From: an uncultured Lachnospiraceae bacterium
GTDB taxonomy: Bacteria; Bacillota; Clostridia; Lachnospirales; Lachnospiraceae
Direction of reading: 5' to 3'
Length of the DNA stretch: 64,000 nt
NCBI GenBank assembly: GCA_910587095.1
Contig: CAJUMJ010000009.1
Coordinates: forward strand, 1 to 64,000
The stretch's first letter is position 1; each line of letters starts with the position of its first letter. The position numbers were made by a program, and so were the translations under genes. Shown piece after piece: positions 17,124 to 24,381 of this stretch. The notes beneath the pieces were generated by a model that ran no database searches, was not told where the DNA came from, and was given only the letters and a program-made list of their open reading frames with translations.

Positions 17124-17316
17124 GCTCATTCTCCTTTCGGCCACTCCTGGGCCTGCGCTTTTTCAGTCTGCGGATTCCGTCTCTTACAGCGTCCGCCCGG
17201 TCTTTCCCGGTTTCCTGGCAATACTGGTTCAGTATCGCTTCACACTCTGCGTCTATCCGGACAGATATCTTGCTCTGCTTCGGATTCTTTGTGGGGCGCC
17301 CTCTCTTGACTTCCAC
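17116..17316 (-). CDS. Ribbon-helix-helix (CopG/Arc-type) regulator
   Basis: A 66-residue protein from GTG at 17314-17316, which has AAAGGAGG 7 nt upstream. The longer frame would begin inside the promoter at 17351-17379. It starts with a basic arm (VEVKRGRPTKNPKQSK), then the strand ISVRID and two helices ECEAILNQYCQETG and RADAVRDGIRRLKK, the RHH fold. It ends KRRPRSGRKENEHE. It is the first gene after that promoter and may autoregulate the packaging block. Confidence 0.75.
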   Translation of the reverse strand: MEVKRGRPTKNPKQSKISVRIDAECEAILNQYCQETGKDRADAVRDGIRRLKKRRPRSGRKENEHE

Positions 17317-17350
17317 ACGACCGCCTCCTTTCCACTGTTGCCCTAACAAT

Positions 17351-17379
17351 ATTATACCATTTTGTCCGACATAATTCAA
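17351..17379 (-). promoter_or_regulatory. Promoter of the packaging/modification block
   Basis: Minus strand: -35 TTGAAT (17374-17379), 17-bp spacer, -10 TATAAT (17351-17356). Predicted start near 17344, just upstream of the ribbon-helix-helix GTG. It is probably the late or mid-late promoter of the prophage. Confidence 0.75.
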
Positions 17380-17423
17380 TGATTTTCCTTGTATTTATCG
17401 GCTTTACAGGCACTTATGAAATG

Positions 17424-17612
17424 CAAAAGAGCCTACCAGCGGCGGGCCCTTTTCGGTGGTTGTGGATGATCGGAGTAGCTTTCCATGCCAGGCCGTATGC
17501 TTTTATCGGGATAGGGGAGGTTTTGCGCCTCCCCGTCCGTAAGGGATAAATGAGCATGGCGTAGTCCTGAATACCGGTTCAGTCTACGAATGGCAGGCAA
17601 GTCAATCTTGCC
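17424..17612 (-). ncRNA. Candidate structured prophage RNA, about 190 nt
   Basis: A stand-alone transcription unit in the gap between the late activator and the packaging block. A promoter (17619-17648) predicts a start near 17612. The transcript can fold into GGCAAG-ATTGA-CTTGCC, then a CGTAG/CTACG stem with an inner CTGAA/TTCAG, then a CCATGC/GCATGG closing stem enclosing a perfect GGGGAGG/CCTCCCC hairpin. It ends in AAAAGGGCC/GGCTCTTTT followed by the T run. A 71-codon frame across it starts upstream of the promoter -10 and looks non-coding. The family is not recognised. Size and position beside the packaging genes recall phi29 pRNA, but no homology is claimed. Confidence 0.6.
17425..17453 (-). 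terminator. Intrinsic terminator of the structured RNA
   Basis: Minus-strand stem AAAAGGGCC / GGCTCTTTT with an 11-nt loop, ending in TTTT. It closes the candidate RNA unit before the next promoter. Confidence 0.6.
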
Positions 17613-17618
17613 AGATAC

Positions 17619-17648
17619 ACTATAACATCCTGGGAAATGAATGGTCAA
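17619..17648 (-). promoter_or_regulatory. Promoter of the candidate structured RNA
   Basis: Minus strand: -35 TTGACC (17643-17648), 18-bp spacer, -10 TATAGT (17619-17624). It lies just downstream of the late activator gene stop. Confidence 0.65.
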
Positions 17649-17711
17649 CGTAAAAAAAACGAAAATTTATGTCCGTGGCTCTCTTATAGCCGCAAGGACA
17701 GGCAAAACCAC

Positions 17712-18302
17712 CTATTCCCTAAGTATTCTGGTAATCACTCCGTCAAGGCCAAAAATAAGGGCTGTCAGGTCCTCTCTGGCTTGTTTGGCGTCATTCTGGA
17801 TAGTGCGTACATCCTCGCCCTCCAACTCCGCAATCTCCTTTGTGTTCAGCTTGTTTTCGGAGAGGTACAGGTACTCGATCACCCTGTACTGTCTCTGCTT
17901 CACTTTGGACGCGGAACTCTCACACTCTTTCCGGTACACTTCCAGCATGGTATTCACATGGGCCATGACCATGTTGACCGTCACCACGCTGCGTTTCAGA
18001 TTGTGGAGCGTTTTATCATCATCAAAGATACCGAACTTTGTCAGGACTTCCAGATCGGCAATGCCCTCGTTGACCTCTTCCGCACGTTCCAGCGTGTAGA
18101 CGGAATTTTGTGCGTACTCGTTGAGCTGCGTATATCTCTCCAGAAGAGTTTTTGTCCGGTACAGCAGACGTCCGGCCTTTCTCCTGGTGGTTTCCTCATG
18201 CTCATTCTTGTACGCCGCTATACCGGCCTCTGATGCCCTCCGCATCATTTCCTGTAGTTCCCGTTCCGAAATGTTATAAGTCTTTGCGCCTTTATTAGCC
18301 AT
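17712..18302 (-). CDS. Sigma-like / ArpU-type phage transcription activator
   Basis: About 196 residues from ATG at 18300-18302 (MANKGAKTYNISERELQEMM), which has GGGAGG upstream. A 5' extension lacks a ribosome binding site. The body is helical. The last third carries a region-4-like helix-turn-helix, QRQYRVIEYLYLSENKLNTK then EIAELEGEDVRTIQNDAKQA, typical of ArpU/late-control proteins that switch on packaging and structural genes. It is the last gene of the early block and is followed by the RNA unit and the late promoter, which fits an activator role. Confidence 0.7.
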   Translation of the reverse strand: MANKGAKTYNISERELQEMMRRASEAGIAAYKNEHEETTRRKAGRLLYRTKTLLERYTQLNEYAQNSVYTLERAEEVNEGIADLEVLTKFGIFDDDKTLHNLKRSVVTVNMVMAHVNTMLEVYRKECESSASKVKQRQYRVIEYLYLSENKLNTKEIAELEGEDVRTIQNDAKQAREDLTALIFGLDGVITRILRE

Positions 18303-18438
18303 TTTCCCAAACCTCCCACTTGACATTTTTCCCAAAACGCCTTATAATGGCGTTACCGTGTATGGGGTTTGTCAAGTGCTGGGAGGCATTGGGCAGACCT
18401 TTTTCTTTATTCAGTTTTCAGTTTATCCGGCCGGCCAA

Positions 18439-19035
18439 TCAGCCGGGGAACCCGTCAGGAGAAATCTTTTTCGTCATGAACACCCCTTTCGGCAGCGTAT
18501 CAGTGGAAATGACGTCCACCCCGAATCTGGCGATCCTGATTCCGTGCAAGTCCGCCTCATGGCGCATATGCTCCGGAATATCCACCTTTTCATCCACAAC
18601 GATAGGCTCTCTGGCGTCAGATAAAAGGGTTTTACCTTTTCTTTTCCGAATCTCGCTTTCCAGCTCTTCCAGGCTGTCAATGACCTTATGGCCGGTGATC
18701 TGCTCAAATAATTCTCTGGCGATCCTCTCTGCGTTTGCGGTTGTACGGCTTTCCTCGCCGTTGGTATGCTGTTTCTTTTCATATGGCGCAGAATACATGG
18801 CGGCCATAGATTCGTTGAACTCTTCCGCTTCGATTCTTGCCATATCCAGCAGAATCTTGTTGACCTCCGTTCTTGCCACTCCGCCGATTTCGACACGGAC
18901 GGATTCTTTTGTGAGCTCCGATCTGAGGCGGTTCCACATTTTACAAAAATTCATCTGTGCCTGGTTCCACATTGATTCAAAATCCATGTGCCACCCTCCC
19001 TGATCTGCCTGTCTCTTTGCCTCTTTACTGTTCAT
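18439..19035 (-). CDS. Phage protein of unknown function
   Basis: A 198-residue soluble, charged protein (MNSKEAKRQADQGGWHMDF). It is helical at the N-terminus, has a variable middle (HTNGEESRTTANAERIAREL), and ends in a compact segment with RHEADLHGIRIARFGVDVIS. No family recognised. Ribosome binding site AGGAGG. It lies in a run of small accessory phage genes between the HD-domain gene and the late activator. Confidence 0.6.
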   Translation of the reverse strand: MNSKEAKRQADQGGWHMDFESMWNQAQMNFCKMWNRLRSELTKESVRVEIGGVARTEVNKILLDMARIEAEEFNESMAAMYSAPYEKKQHTNGEESRTTANAERIARELFEQITGHKVIDSLEELESEIRKRKGKTLLSDAREPIVVDEKVDIPEHMRHEADLHGIRIARFGVDVISTDTLPKGVFMTKKISPDGFPG

Positions 19036-19052
19036 ATTTCCTCCTGTCTGCC

Positions 19053-19322
19053 TTACCTGGCACGGTTTCCTTTGAATCTCTTCGACTGCTGGCAGGTGGC
19101 GAAATGGGAAATGTACCCCACTCCGTCAGCCTCTTCCGGCGTGTCAACGATAGTTGCTGTCACCACATCACCGCCCTGCGTGACGATTTTTTCTTTCCCG
19201 GCCGCATCTTTCCGGTAGTGGTGAATTGTGGTGTTGACCGGCATATTCTTACCGGCCTTTGTCCTTATCCAGAGGACACGCTGGCCGCATCCCCGGCACT
19301 GTCCGAAATTATCTTTCCACAT
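19053..19322 (-). CDS. Small zinc-ribbon phage protein
   Basis: An 89-residue protein (MWKDNFGQCRGCGQRVLW) with a CxxC pair at residues 9-12 and a second pair of potential ligands HFATCQQSKRF near the end. This suggests a single zinc-binding fold that could bind nucleic acid. A TTIVDTPEEADGVGYISH-like stretch separates the two halves. Ribosome binding site AGGAGG. Same strand and close to both neighbours. Function unknown. Confidence 0.6.
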   Translation of the reverse strand: MWKDNFGQCRGCGQRVLWIRTKAGKNMPVNTTIHHYRKDAAGKEKIVTQGGDVVTATIVDTPEEADGVGYISHFATCQQSKRFKGNRAR

Positions 19323-19339
19323 GGCATCCTCCTGTCTGG

Positions 19340-19972
19340 TTATTCCTCGTCCTCCGGTTCCTCATAGGAGTAACCGTCATCCTCCCTGTGCTCCTCTTCC
19401 TCGTCTACCTCCCTGCACTCCCCGTCTATTACTTCTCCCGGCAGTGCGCCGGCATCCGCAACCTCACCCGGCAGCGCTCCCTCGTCTGCCACTTCACCAG
19501 GTAACAGGGGAGTATTCATCCACGCTTTTTCAGGATCAGTTTCAAGGGAGCCCTGGCCGCCCTCGCCCTCTTCCTGGTTCCACGGCTGGTCTTTGTCAAA
19601 GATAGTCCGCTGATCCGTTCCTGTGATGTATGCCAGGACGTACATCTGGCGCCCCTCGTCCCATACAAGCTGCATTTCCGGATTCTTGTTTCCGGTCAGC
19701 TCGTCTTTCACGGTGATGTTGGAAGAAACCTTATGCTTGAACTTCGGTTTCTGAATCCGCCTGCTCTCTCCCTCGATATCGGGATCATAGTTGGGTATGT
19801 ACTCGTTTTCCAGAGAAACATCAATTTTCAGCGTTATGGAGCCGTCCGTGGAATCGCTGTCAACCATATTCTTGAAAAGCCTCCGTAATACCCTGTTAAA
19901 ATTCATCCTGGCCTCGTCAAAGGTTACATCCTCTATGACCAGTTCCTGTGTATCATCAGCGATCTTGCTCAT
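19340..19972 (-). CDS. Phage protein with acidic, repeated C-terminal tail
   Basis: A 210-residue protein. The N-terminal 110 residues look folded (ELVIEDVTFDEARMNFNRVL, SLENEYIPNYDPDIEG). The C-terminal third is acidic and low-complexity with three near-identical ALPGEVAD units followed by EEEEHREDDGYSYEEPEDEE. The start overlaps the preceding gene by 4 nt (ATGA), indicating coupling. No enzyme motif is visible. The acidic tail resembles those of nucleic-acid mimics or protein-binding tails, but that is speculation. Confidence 0.55.
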   Translation of the reverse strand: MSKIADDTQELVIEDVTFDEARMNFNRVLRRLFKNMVDSDSTDGSITLKIDVSLENEYIPNYDPDIEGESRRIQKPKFKHKVSSNITVKDELTGNKNPEMQLVWDEGRQMYVLAYITGTDQRTIFDKDQPWNQEEGEGGQGSLETDPEKAWMNTPLLPGEVADEGALPGEVADAGALPGEVIDGECREVDEEEEHREDDGYSYEEPEDEE

Positions 19973-20220
19973 GTCTTTCTCTTTACCTCCTTATGGTCTT
20001 GTTTCAGAAATGCCGCCACAACTTCCAGGCAGTCAGCCTCTTTGTTCTTTCCGGCGTCATGGCCGTACCGGTCAGCGCATTGGTCCTCTGCGATACACTC
20101 CGCACAATTCAACGGGTCAGTGAGAATATATATCGCATCTTCCAGCGTTGTACCCTGCGGGAGAGCTTCGTGCTTTATCAGGTATTCCAGGTTGGACGGC
20201 GCAACCTTTTCACTACTCAT
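19969..20220 (-). CDS. Small cysteine-containing phage protein
   Basis: An 83-residue protein from ATG at 20218-20220 (MSSEKVAPSNLEYLIKHEAL), chosen for its GGAGG site 6 nt upstream. A longer frame overlaps the HD gene and lacks a site. The centre holds NCAECIAEDQCADRYGHDA with three cysteines and a histidine, a possible metal site, followed by DCLEVVAAFLKQDHK. Coupled by ATGA overlap to the next gene. Function unknown. Confidence 0.55.
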   Translation of the reverse strand: MSSEKVAPSNLEYLIKHEALPQGTTLEDAIYILTDPLNCAECIAEDQCADRYGHDAGKNKEADCLEVVAAFLKQDHKEVKRKT

Positions 20221-20887
20221 TCCGTTCCTCCGTGACGTATGACGCCTCCATATCCGCTTCATGGAGTGCCAGGATAAGCGGGTATCTCTCAATGGCCGCC
20301 GTCAGGGTATTGTAGAGCTCTTTCGGCTCCGAGAATCCCATGTGCCAGCGGATAGCGTACCTCTCCAGCGGTTTTAAGGTTATGAAATTTTCGATCATCA
20401 TCACAGACTTTTCACCATGGCCATACGGGATTTTATCATCCACCGCATATGAGGGCACCGTCTCCCAGATGAAATCCCCGTTGCTGTCGTGCTTCACCTG
20501 GCGTCTGTCAGCGGCGGCGACAACCTCCTGGTCATAGTTTTTCTGGTTTTTCAGCTCCGTTGTGTAAAAGTGCGTCTTACAGATATCATGCAGAAGAGAA
20601 ACAATGATGATACTGTCATTTCCGATCTTGTCTGTGTCGAGAAGTTCCCGCCAGACGTTGTGCTCGGAGCTGCTGGTCTTTTTATCCAGGTTCCGGTATA
20701 CTTCCAGGCTGTGGTGCAAAAGCCCACCCATAAAGGAACCGTGGAACTTCGTGGATGCCGGAGCCGTGTAAAAATCACTGGCACCGATATAAGTGATCAG
20801 GTTCTCCACGCCGGTCCGCCCCGTACTTAACAGTAACCTCTCGTACTCTTTCATTTCTTCCTGTCTGGTTTCCTCTGTAATTGCCAT
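20213..20887 (-). CDS. HD-domain phosphohydrolase-like phage protein
   Basis: A 224-residue protein with HD superfamily metal ligands: HHSLEVYRN around residue 58, IIVSLLHDICKTHF around residue 105 (the HD pair), a His in IPYGHGEKS, and a late D in LALHEADMEAS. The family hydrolyses nucleotides or phosphoesters; several phage members act as dNTPases or in nucleotide metabolism. The 5' end overlaps the upstream gene by 113 nt, which is unusual. An internal ATG (codon 12) with AGGAAG upstream would shorten the overlap to about 80 nt. Confidence 0.72.
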   Translation of the reverse strand: MAITEETRQEEMKEYERLLLSTGRTGVENLITYIGASDFYTAPASTKFHGSFMGGLLHHSLEVYRNLDKKTSSSEHNVWRELLDTDKIGNDSIIIVSLLHDICKTHFYTTELKNQKNYDQEVVAAADRRQVKHDSNGDFIWETVPSYAVDDKIPYGHGEKSVMMIENFITLKPLERYAIRWHMGFSEPKELYNTLTAAIERYPLILALHEADMEASYVTEERNE

Positions 20888-21353
20888 TCTCTCTTAACCT
20901 CACTTTCTTCATTCTCTTGTCAATCCTATGCTCAAACCGCCCTACTCCGGACGGGTCAAGTCTCTTTGCCAGCTCGTAGAGCTCCAACATGCGGTTTTTC
21001 AGAATTTCCTCTTCTGCAGGTCCCCGGAAATCGTTAATCTCCAGGCGGAACTTGACCGCCGCCATTTCCTGTTGTATGCCCCTGATCCTGAACTGCGTCT
21101 GGACGTCTGACTGCCCTCTCTTATATCCGCGGAGATACTGGCTGGGCTGGATTGTCGATACCCTCCGTGCATCTTCCAGTTGTCTTGCCATGCACTGTAT
21201 AAGGCCGTATACCGCCCGGTGCCGCTTATCCTCCGGATTCCTGATTTCCGCAGGTACCAGGAGAATCATTTCCTCATAGGTCAGCGGAAGATTCGGGAAT
21301 ACCATGCGGTCCGCACTGGTTATGTTCAGGTCTCCCTCATTTTTCTTCAACAT
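20775..21353 (-). CDS. Phage protein of unknown function, possibly frameshifted at its 3' end
   Basis: A 192-codon frame (MLKKNEGDLNITSADRMVFP) with a helical body (RGIQQEMAAVKFRLEIND, LYELAKRLDPSGVGRFEHR). The last about 38 codons overlap the start of the HD gene and are Arg-rich without obvious fold (VKYGADRRGEPDHLYRCQ). In the +1 frame a TGA occurs at about codon 155, just before the HD gene's start. A one-base change could therefore have extended this gene. No family recognised. Confidence 0.5.
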   Translation of the reverse strand: MLKKNEGDLNITSADRMVFPNLPLTYEEMILLVPAEIRNPEDKRHRAVYGLIQCMARQLEDARRVSTIQPSQYLRGYKRGQSDVQTQFRIRGIQQEMAAVKFRLEINDFRGPAEEEILKNRMLELYELAKRLDPSGVGRFEHRIDKRMKKVRLRENGNYRGNQTGRNERVREVTVKYGADRRGEPDHLYRCQ

Positions 21354-21825
21354 CTGGTTTTACCTCCTTTATGGTCACTTCCACCCTGGGATTGTCGGAA
21401 TAAAACTTCCGGCACTGGCAATCCACTATCTGGGTATCATCCCTGTACGCTATCTGGTTCAGGCTGTCCGCTATGATCTTCACCACATTATCCATGTCAG
21501 GCTTCTTTGTGGGCCGTAGGAGCTGTTTTTTCATCAGCTCCTTATTCCTCTTTGTCTGGCTCTTTGGTATGCGGTAATAGGCGATTATACGCATATCCAG
21601 CATGGCTCCGTCCGGGAACCGGTAATTGTCGCACTGTAAACGGTATACCTCTTTGACCTCATTCTCATAAATGACAGTCTTTTTCGGAGTAACATTGTTT
21701 ACAAGCGTATTCCTGACTTTTCCAGTTTTCTTATTTTTGAATCCCTTTTCGGAATACATTACCTTTGTCTGCGGCCGCCCTTTTCCGGTGGGCTCTCCCA
21801 GGACTGTAAATTTCACCGTTTTCAT
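21337..21825 (-). CDS. rusA: RusA-type Holliday junction resolvase
   Basis: About 162 residues from ATG at 21823-21825 (TAATG overlap with the ASCH gene, GGGAGGGG upstream). RusA features are FTVLGEPTGKGRPQTK near the N-terminus and the acidic catalytic segment KKPDMDNVVKIIADSLN (around residues 110-126), with RDDTQIVDCQCRKFYSD later. It cleaves four-way DNA junctions made by recombination and works alongside the phage RecT pathway. Length fits small phage RusA proteins. Confidence 0.85.
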   Translation of the reverse strand: MKTVKFTVLGEPTGKGRPQTKVMYSEKGFKNKKTGKVRNTLVNNVTPKKTVIYENEVKEVYRLQCDNYRFPDGAMLDMRIIAYYRIPKSQTKRNKELMKKQLLRPTKKPDMDNVVKIIADSLNQIAYRDDTQIVDCQCRKFYSDNPRVEVTIKEVKPDVEEK

Positions 21826-22256
21826 TACCGCATCCCCTCCCATTCCCAGAGCCCTTGCTGCCCTCTTGCTGGGATAGGGGCCTGAAACTGCTTTACGTCT
21901 GCCAACTTCCAGGCGTACCGTCCGAGGGTATAATCTCCGAGTGCCAGTTCATCCGGAGACAGGGTAGCGACAAACTCCGGCGTGATCTTTATGCACTCTA
22001 CCAGGTTCGCTGTCGCAAGTACGCACCCCAGAGGAAAGATTTCAAGCCCGGTATGGCCTGAAAGATTCAGCCTCCGGCATATTACCTCACGGGCTCTTTC
22101 GTCAAGGTATGCGGACCATATTTCATTTACAGACTTCTTTCCCGCATGGATAGCGATAGCGCCTCTGTAATTTGTAGGATATCCCCTGGTCTCGTTATGC
22201 TTGATTCCAACGGCTGCCATGCTCGCCCAGGGTTGCCATATTGTTAATGCTTTCAT
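21825..22256 (-). CDS. ASCH-domain protein
   Basis: A 143-residue protein with the ASCH signature: KALTIWQPWASMAAVGIKHN at the start and YRGAIAIHAGKK after about 30 residues, then FPLGCVLATANLVEC. The fold is PUA-like and binds RNA or modified nucleobases. Some family members hydrolyse N4-acetylcytidine. In phages its role is not settled. Stop overlaps the RusA ATG. Confidence 0.75.
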   Translation of the reverse strand: MKALTIWQPWASMAAVGIKHNETRGYPTNYRGAIAIHAGKKSVNEIWSAYLDERAREVICRRLNLSGHTGLEIFPLGCVLATANLVECIKITPEFVATLSPDELALGDYTLGRYAWKLADVKQFQAPIPARGQQGLWEWEGMR

Positions 22257-22272
22257 GCCCTGCCTCCCTTAA

Positions 22273-22782
22273 TCAGTCCGGAACCGGGAGCGGCGTTGTC
22301 ATGTACTCCTGGTGTACCGTTGCCCTATCCTGTGTCACCGCCACCGTCACATAGGGATCACCGTACTTGCATAACCATTCATGGAGAGGCTTCACCGCCT
22401 CTTCAAGCTCCCCTCTTTTTTTATCCCAGGCTCTTTGTCCTCCCTGGATATTCAGGCAGCGCTTTTCTTCGTTCCCCTCCGCCACCGGAATATAGGACGC
22501 CTTAAACAGATTCGGCTCGCAGGGGTACAGCTCCGTATCGCTCCACCGGATAATGTAATAACCGACCGGGATATGTACCACTTCTCCGTCCGGGTGCCTG
22601 GTATAGAGCTCCTTTTTCTCTCCCTCTCCCTCAAAAAAGAGGACTCCTTTGATTACTGCCAACGCCGCCCACTCCGGGGCGTGTTTGCTTTCGTCAAAGT
22701 CCTTATCCACTGCCGGTCTTGACAGGCTGCCATTGTACCGGAACGCCTCAAACTGCATCATCTTCTTTTCGTACTTCGCCAT
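22273..22782 (-). CDS. Conserved phage protein of unknown function
   Basis: About 169 residues from ATG at 22780-22782 (MAKYEKKMMQFEAFRYNGSL), with AGGAGGG upstream. A longer frame reads through the membrane-protein gene in another frame and is rejected. It contains a beta-rich centre (DGEVVHIPVGYYIIRWSD) and a second region (GELEEAVKPLHEWLCKYGDP) that often forms the tail of phage proteins of this type. No catalytic residues recognised. Confidence 0.6.
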   Translation of the reverse strand: MAKYEKKMMQFEAFRYNGSLSRPAVDKDFDESKHAPEWAALAVIKGVLFFEGEGEKKELYTRHPDGEVVHIPVGYYIIRWSDTELYPCEPNLFKASYIPVAEGNEEKRCLNIQGGQRAWDKKRGELEEAVKPLHEWLCKYGDPYVTVAVTQDRATVHQEYMTTPLPVPD

Positions 22783-22927
22783 GTTTTCTCTTTTCCCTCC
22801 TTTTCTTTTTCCAGTCATTGATAGCTGCGCTCCCAAAAAGGTATACCCACGGCAGAGAGCAGACGGCCAGGAGCGCAAGCGGCACAACGTACTCGAAGAT
22901 TATCTTTAATTTGAAATACGTCTCCAC
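22748..22927 (-). CDS. Small single-pass membrane protein (GTG start)
   Basis: A 59-residue product from GTG at 22925-22927 with GGGAGG upstream. It has a transmembrane helix VVPLALLAVCSLPWVYLF (residues about 14-31) followed by a strongly basic cytosolic tail (INDWKKKRREKRKHG). It overlaps the next gene start by 35 nt. The positive tail predicts N-out/C-in. It is too early in the map to be a clear holin. Function unknown. Confidence 0.6.
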   Translation of the reverse strand: METYFKLKIIFEYVVPLALLAVCSLPWVYLFGSAAINDWKKKRREKRKHGEVRKEDDAV

Positions 22928-22930
22928 TTC

Positions 22931-23074
22931 CTACCTCCCTCTGCTTTCTGCTCTCCGAAACTGCCGGTTTTTCGCCGGTACAATGTTCGGTTTCTGGTTG
23001 AACTGTTTCCCGTATCTGTTCATTCCTACCGCCTCCCCTGCGGCCTTTGTTTTTGAATATCTTGATTTGCTCAT
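22931..23074 (-). CDS. Small basic phage protein, 47 aa
   Basis: MSKSRYSKTKAAGEAVGMNR followed by YGKQFNQKPNIVPAKNRQF, net strongly positive, with an AGGAGGG site 5 nt before ATG. It fits exactly between the HTH gene and the membrane protein. Its composition suggests nucleic-acid binding, but no family is recognised. Confidence 0.6.
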   Translation of the reverse strand: MSKSRYSKTKAAGEAVGMNRYGKQFNQKPNIVPAKNRQFRRAESRGR

Positions 23075-23082
23075 GTACCCTC

Positions 23083-23481
23083 CTATCTGCCGGTATCGGC
23101 GGCCTCGTCATACTTTCGTATCCGTAAAAAGTAGTCCAGGGCTTTTCCTGTAGGCGTTTTATTCCGCTTTCCCTGCTCTACCGTGTATCCGTTCTTTACC
23201 AGGATAGCCGCCGTGTTCAGTCTGTCCTCCTGGTTGTAAATCAGGATTTCCACCGGTTTCTCTGCCGGTGGCTCCGTCTTACTGCCTCTTTCCAGATCGG
23301 CAAAGGAAATCTTCAATGCCCCCATAATGGAGATCAGGGCGCTTAACGGAATATCTGACTTTCCGCTCTCGTAAGCCTGGATTGCGCTTTCCCCTTTCCC
23401 AGCCATGGCTCCGAGCTGTTTCTGTGTCAGCCCCGCCGCCTCTCTGAATTTTTTCAAATGCTCTCTTATCTTCTCTCCCAA
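23083..23481 (-). CDS. XRE-family helix-turn-helix regulator
   Basis: 132 residues from TTG (AGGAGGG 8 nt upstream). The N-terminal XRE domain reads FREAAGLTQKQLGAMAGKGE then SAIQAYESGKSDIPLSALIS. The rest is a short linker (SKTEPPAEKPVEILIYNQED) and a small C-terminal module with a GYTVEQGKRNKTP hairpin. It lies within the early operon after the helicase loader, where temperate phages often keep secondary regulators. Confidence 0.75.
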   Translation of the reverse strand: MGEKIREHLKKFREAAGLTQKQLGAMAGKGESAIQAYESGKSDIPLSALISIMGALKISFADLERGSKTEPPAEKPVEILIYNQEDRLNTAAILVKNGYTVEQGKRNKTPTGKALDYFLRIRKYDEAADTGR

Positions 23482-23483
23482 AA

Positions 23484-24362
23484 TTATCCCTCCTGCATGA
23501 ATTTAGCCATTTTGTCAAACCGGCGCTCTGCGGATATCTTGCGGAATGATTCTCCCGATACCTCAACCGGCAGACAGGTTTCAAAAATACGATCATAGAT
23601 GCGCTTATACCGGATATCCTCGACTTCAAGCATTTCAGAGAGCGTCAGGTTCGTTGTCAGAACCATAGGCTTTGCCTCTCTTGATCTGCTGTCTATCACG
23701 TTGTATACCTTTTCAAGCGCATAGTCTGTGTTACGCTCTGTGCCTAAATCGTCCAGCACCAGGAGACTTGCATTGTTCAGCATTGATATGTAGGCCGCTT
23801 CGTCCGGATGCGCCTGCAAGTTCTGCAGTATCTTTACAAAAGAGGTCATGATAACCGGAATCTGCTCTGCCAGAAGTTCATTTGCAATACAGGCCGCCGT
23901 AAAGCTCTTTCCCGTTCCGACCGGCCCCCAGAAGATAAGCCCCTGATTGTCTTTCAACATCTGCTGGAAATTTGCGGCATACTTCCTGGCGATCTGAAAG
24001 ACTTTCCGGTTCTGGTCTACCACGGTGTAGGAAGAAAACCTTGCATCACGGTATTTTGATTCCATCATGGATGCGTCACGGATTCTCTGAATCCTGGCCA
24101 TTTTCTCCCGATATTCCTCCTGTTGTTTCTCTTTCGCCATGGCCTCTTGCCTGCATGTGCAGACACACGGAACCTTTCTTTCTACTTCCTCCGGGCCCAT
24201 GAGCCCAGCCGGAAAAGTCACAACACGCTCTTTTTTGGTATGGCACTTCCCGCAGTACAGGAGGCCGCCGTCACCTATATAATCTCCGCTCTCCATTGTG
24301 GCGGCACTGTTGGCCACAATGCTATGCAGGGCATTAGCGGCCGTTTCTCTAATTTCTTCCAT
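23484..24362 (-). CDS. DnaC-like replicative helicase loader
   Basis: 292 residues from ATG at 24360-24362 (MEEIRETAANALHSIV), chosen for AGGAGG. Cysteines 37/40 (YCGKCHTKK) and a CVCTC cluster at 66-70 probably bind zinc. The AAA+ core has Walker A WGPVGTGKSFTAACIA (about 145-160), Walker B ASLLVLDDLGTERNT (about 225), and sensor MVLTTNLTLSEM. It loads the host or phage replicative helicase together with the initiator encoded upstream. Confidence 0.87.
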   Translation of the reverse strand: MEEIRETAANALHSIVANSAATMESGDYIGDGGLLYCGKCHTKKERVVTFPAGLMGPEEVERKVPCVCTCRQEAMAKEKQQEEYREKMARIQRIRDASMMESKYRDARFSSYTVVDQNRKVFQIARKYAANFQQMLKDNQGLIFWGPVGTGKSFTAACIANELLAEQIPVIMTSFVKILQNLQAHPDEAAYISMLNNASLLVLDDLGTERNTDYALEKVYNVIDSRSREAKPMVLTTNLTLSEMLEVEDIRYKRIYDRIFETCLPVEVSGESFRKISAERRFDKMAKFMQEG

Positions 24363-24381
24363 GCAAAACCTCCTTAACAAA

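Noticed and set aside
17424..17612. Direct equation of the RNA with phi29 packaging RNA
   Set aside because: Size is similar but no pRNA loop sequences were recognised and phi29 uses a different packaging ATPase.
17433..17648. 71-codon minus-strand frame in the gap before the packaging block
   Set aside because: Its ATG lies upstream of the -10 box of the RNA promoter, it has no ribosome binding site, and its composition follows the hairpins.
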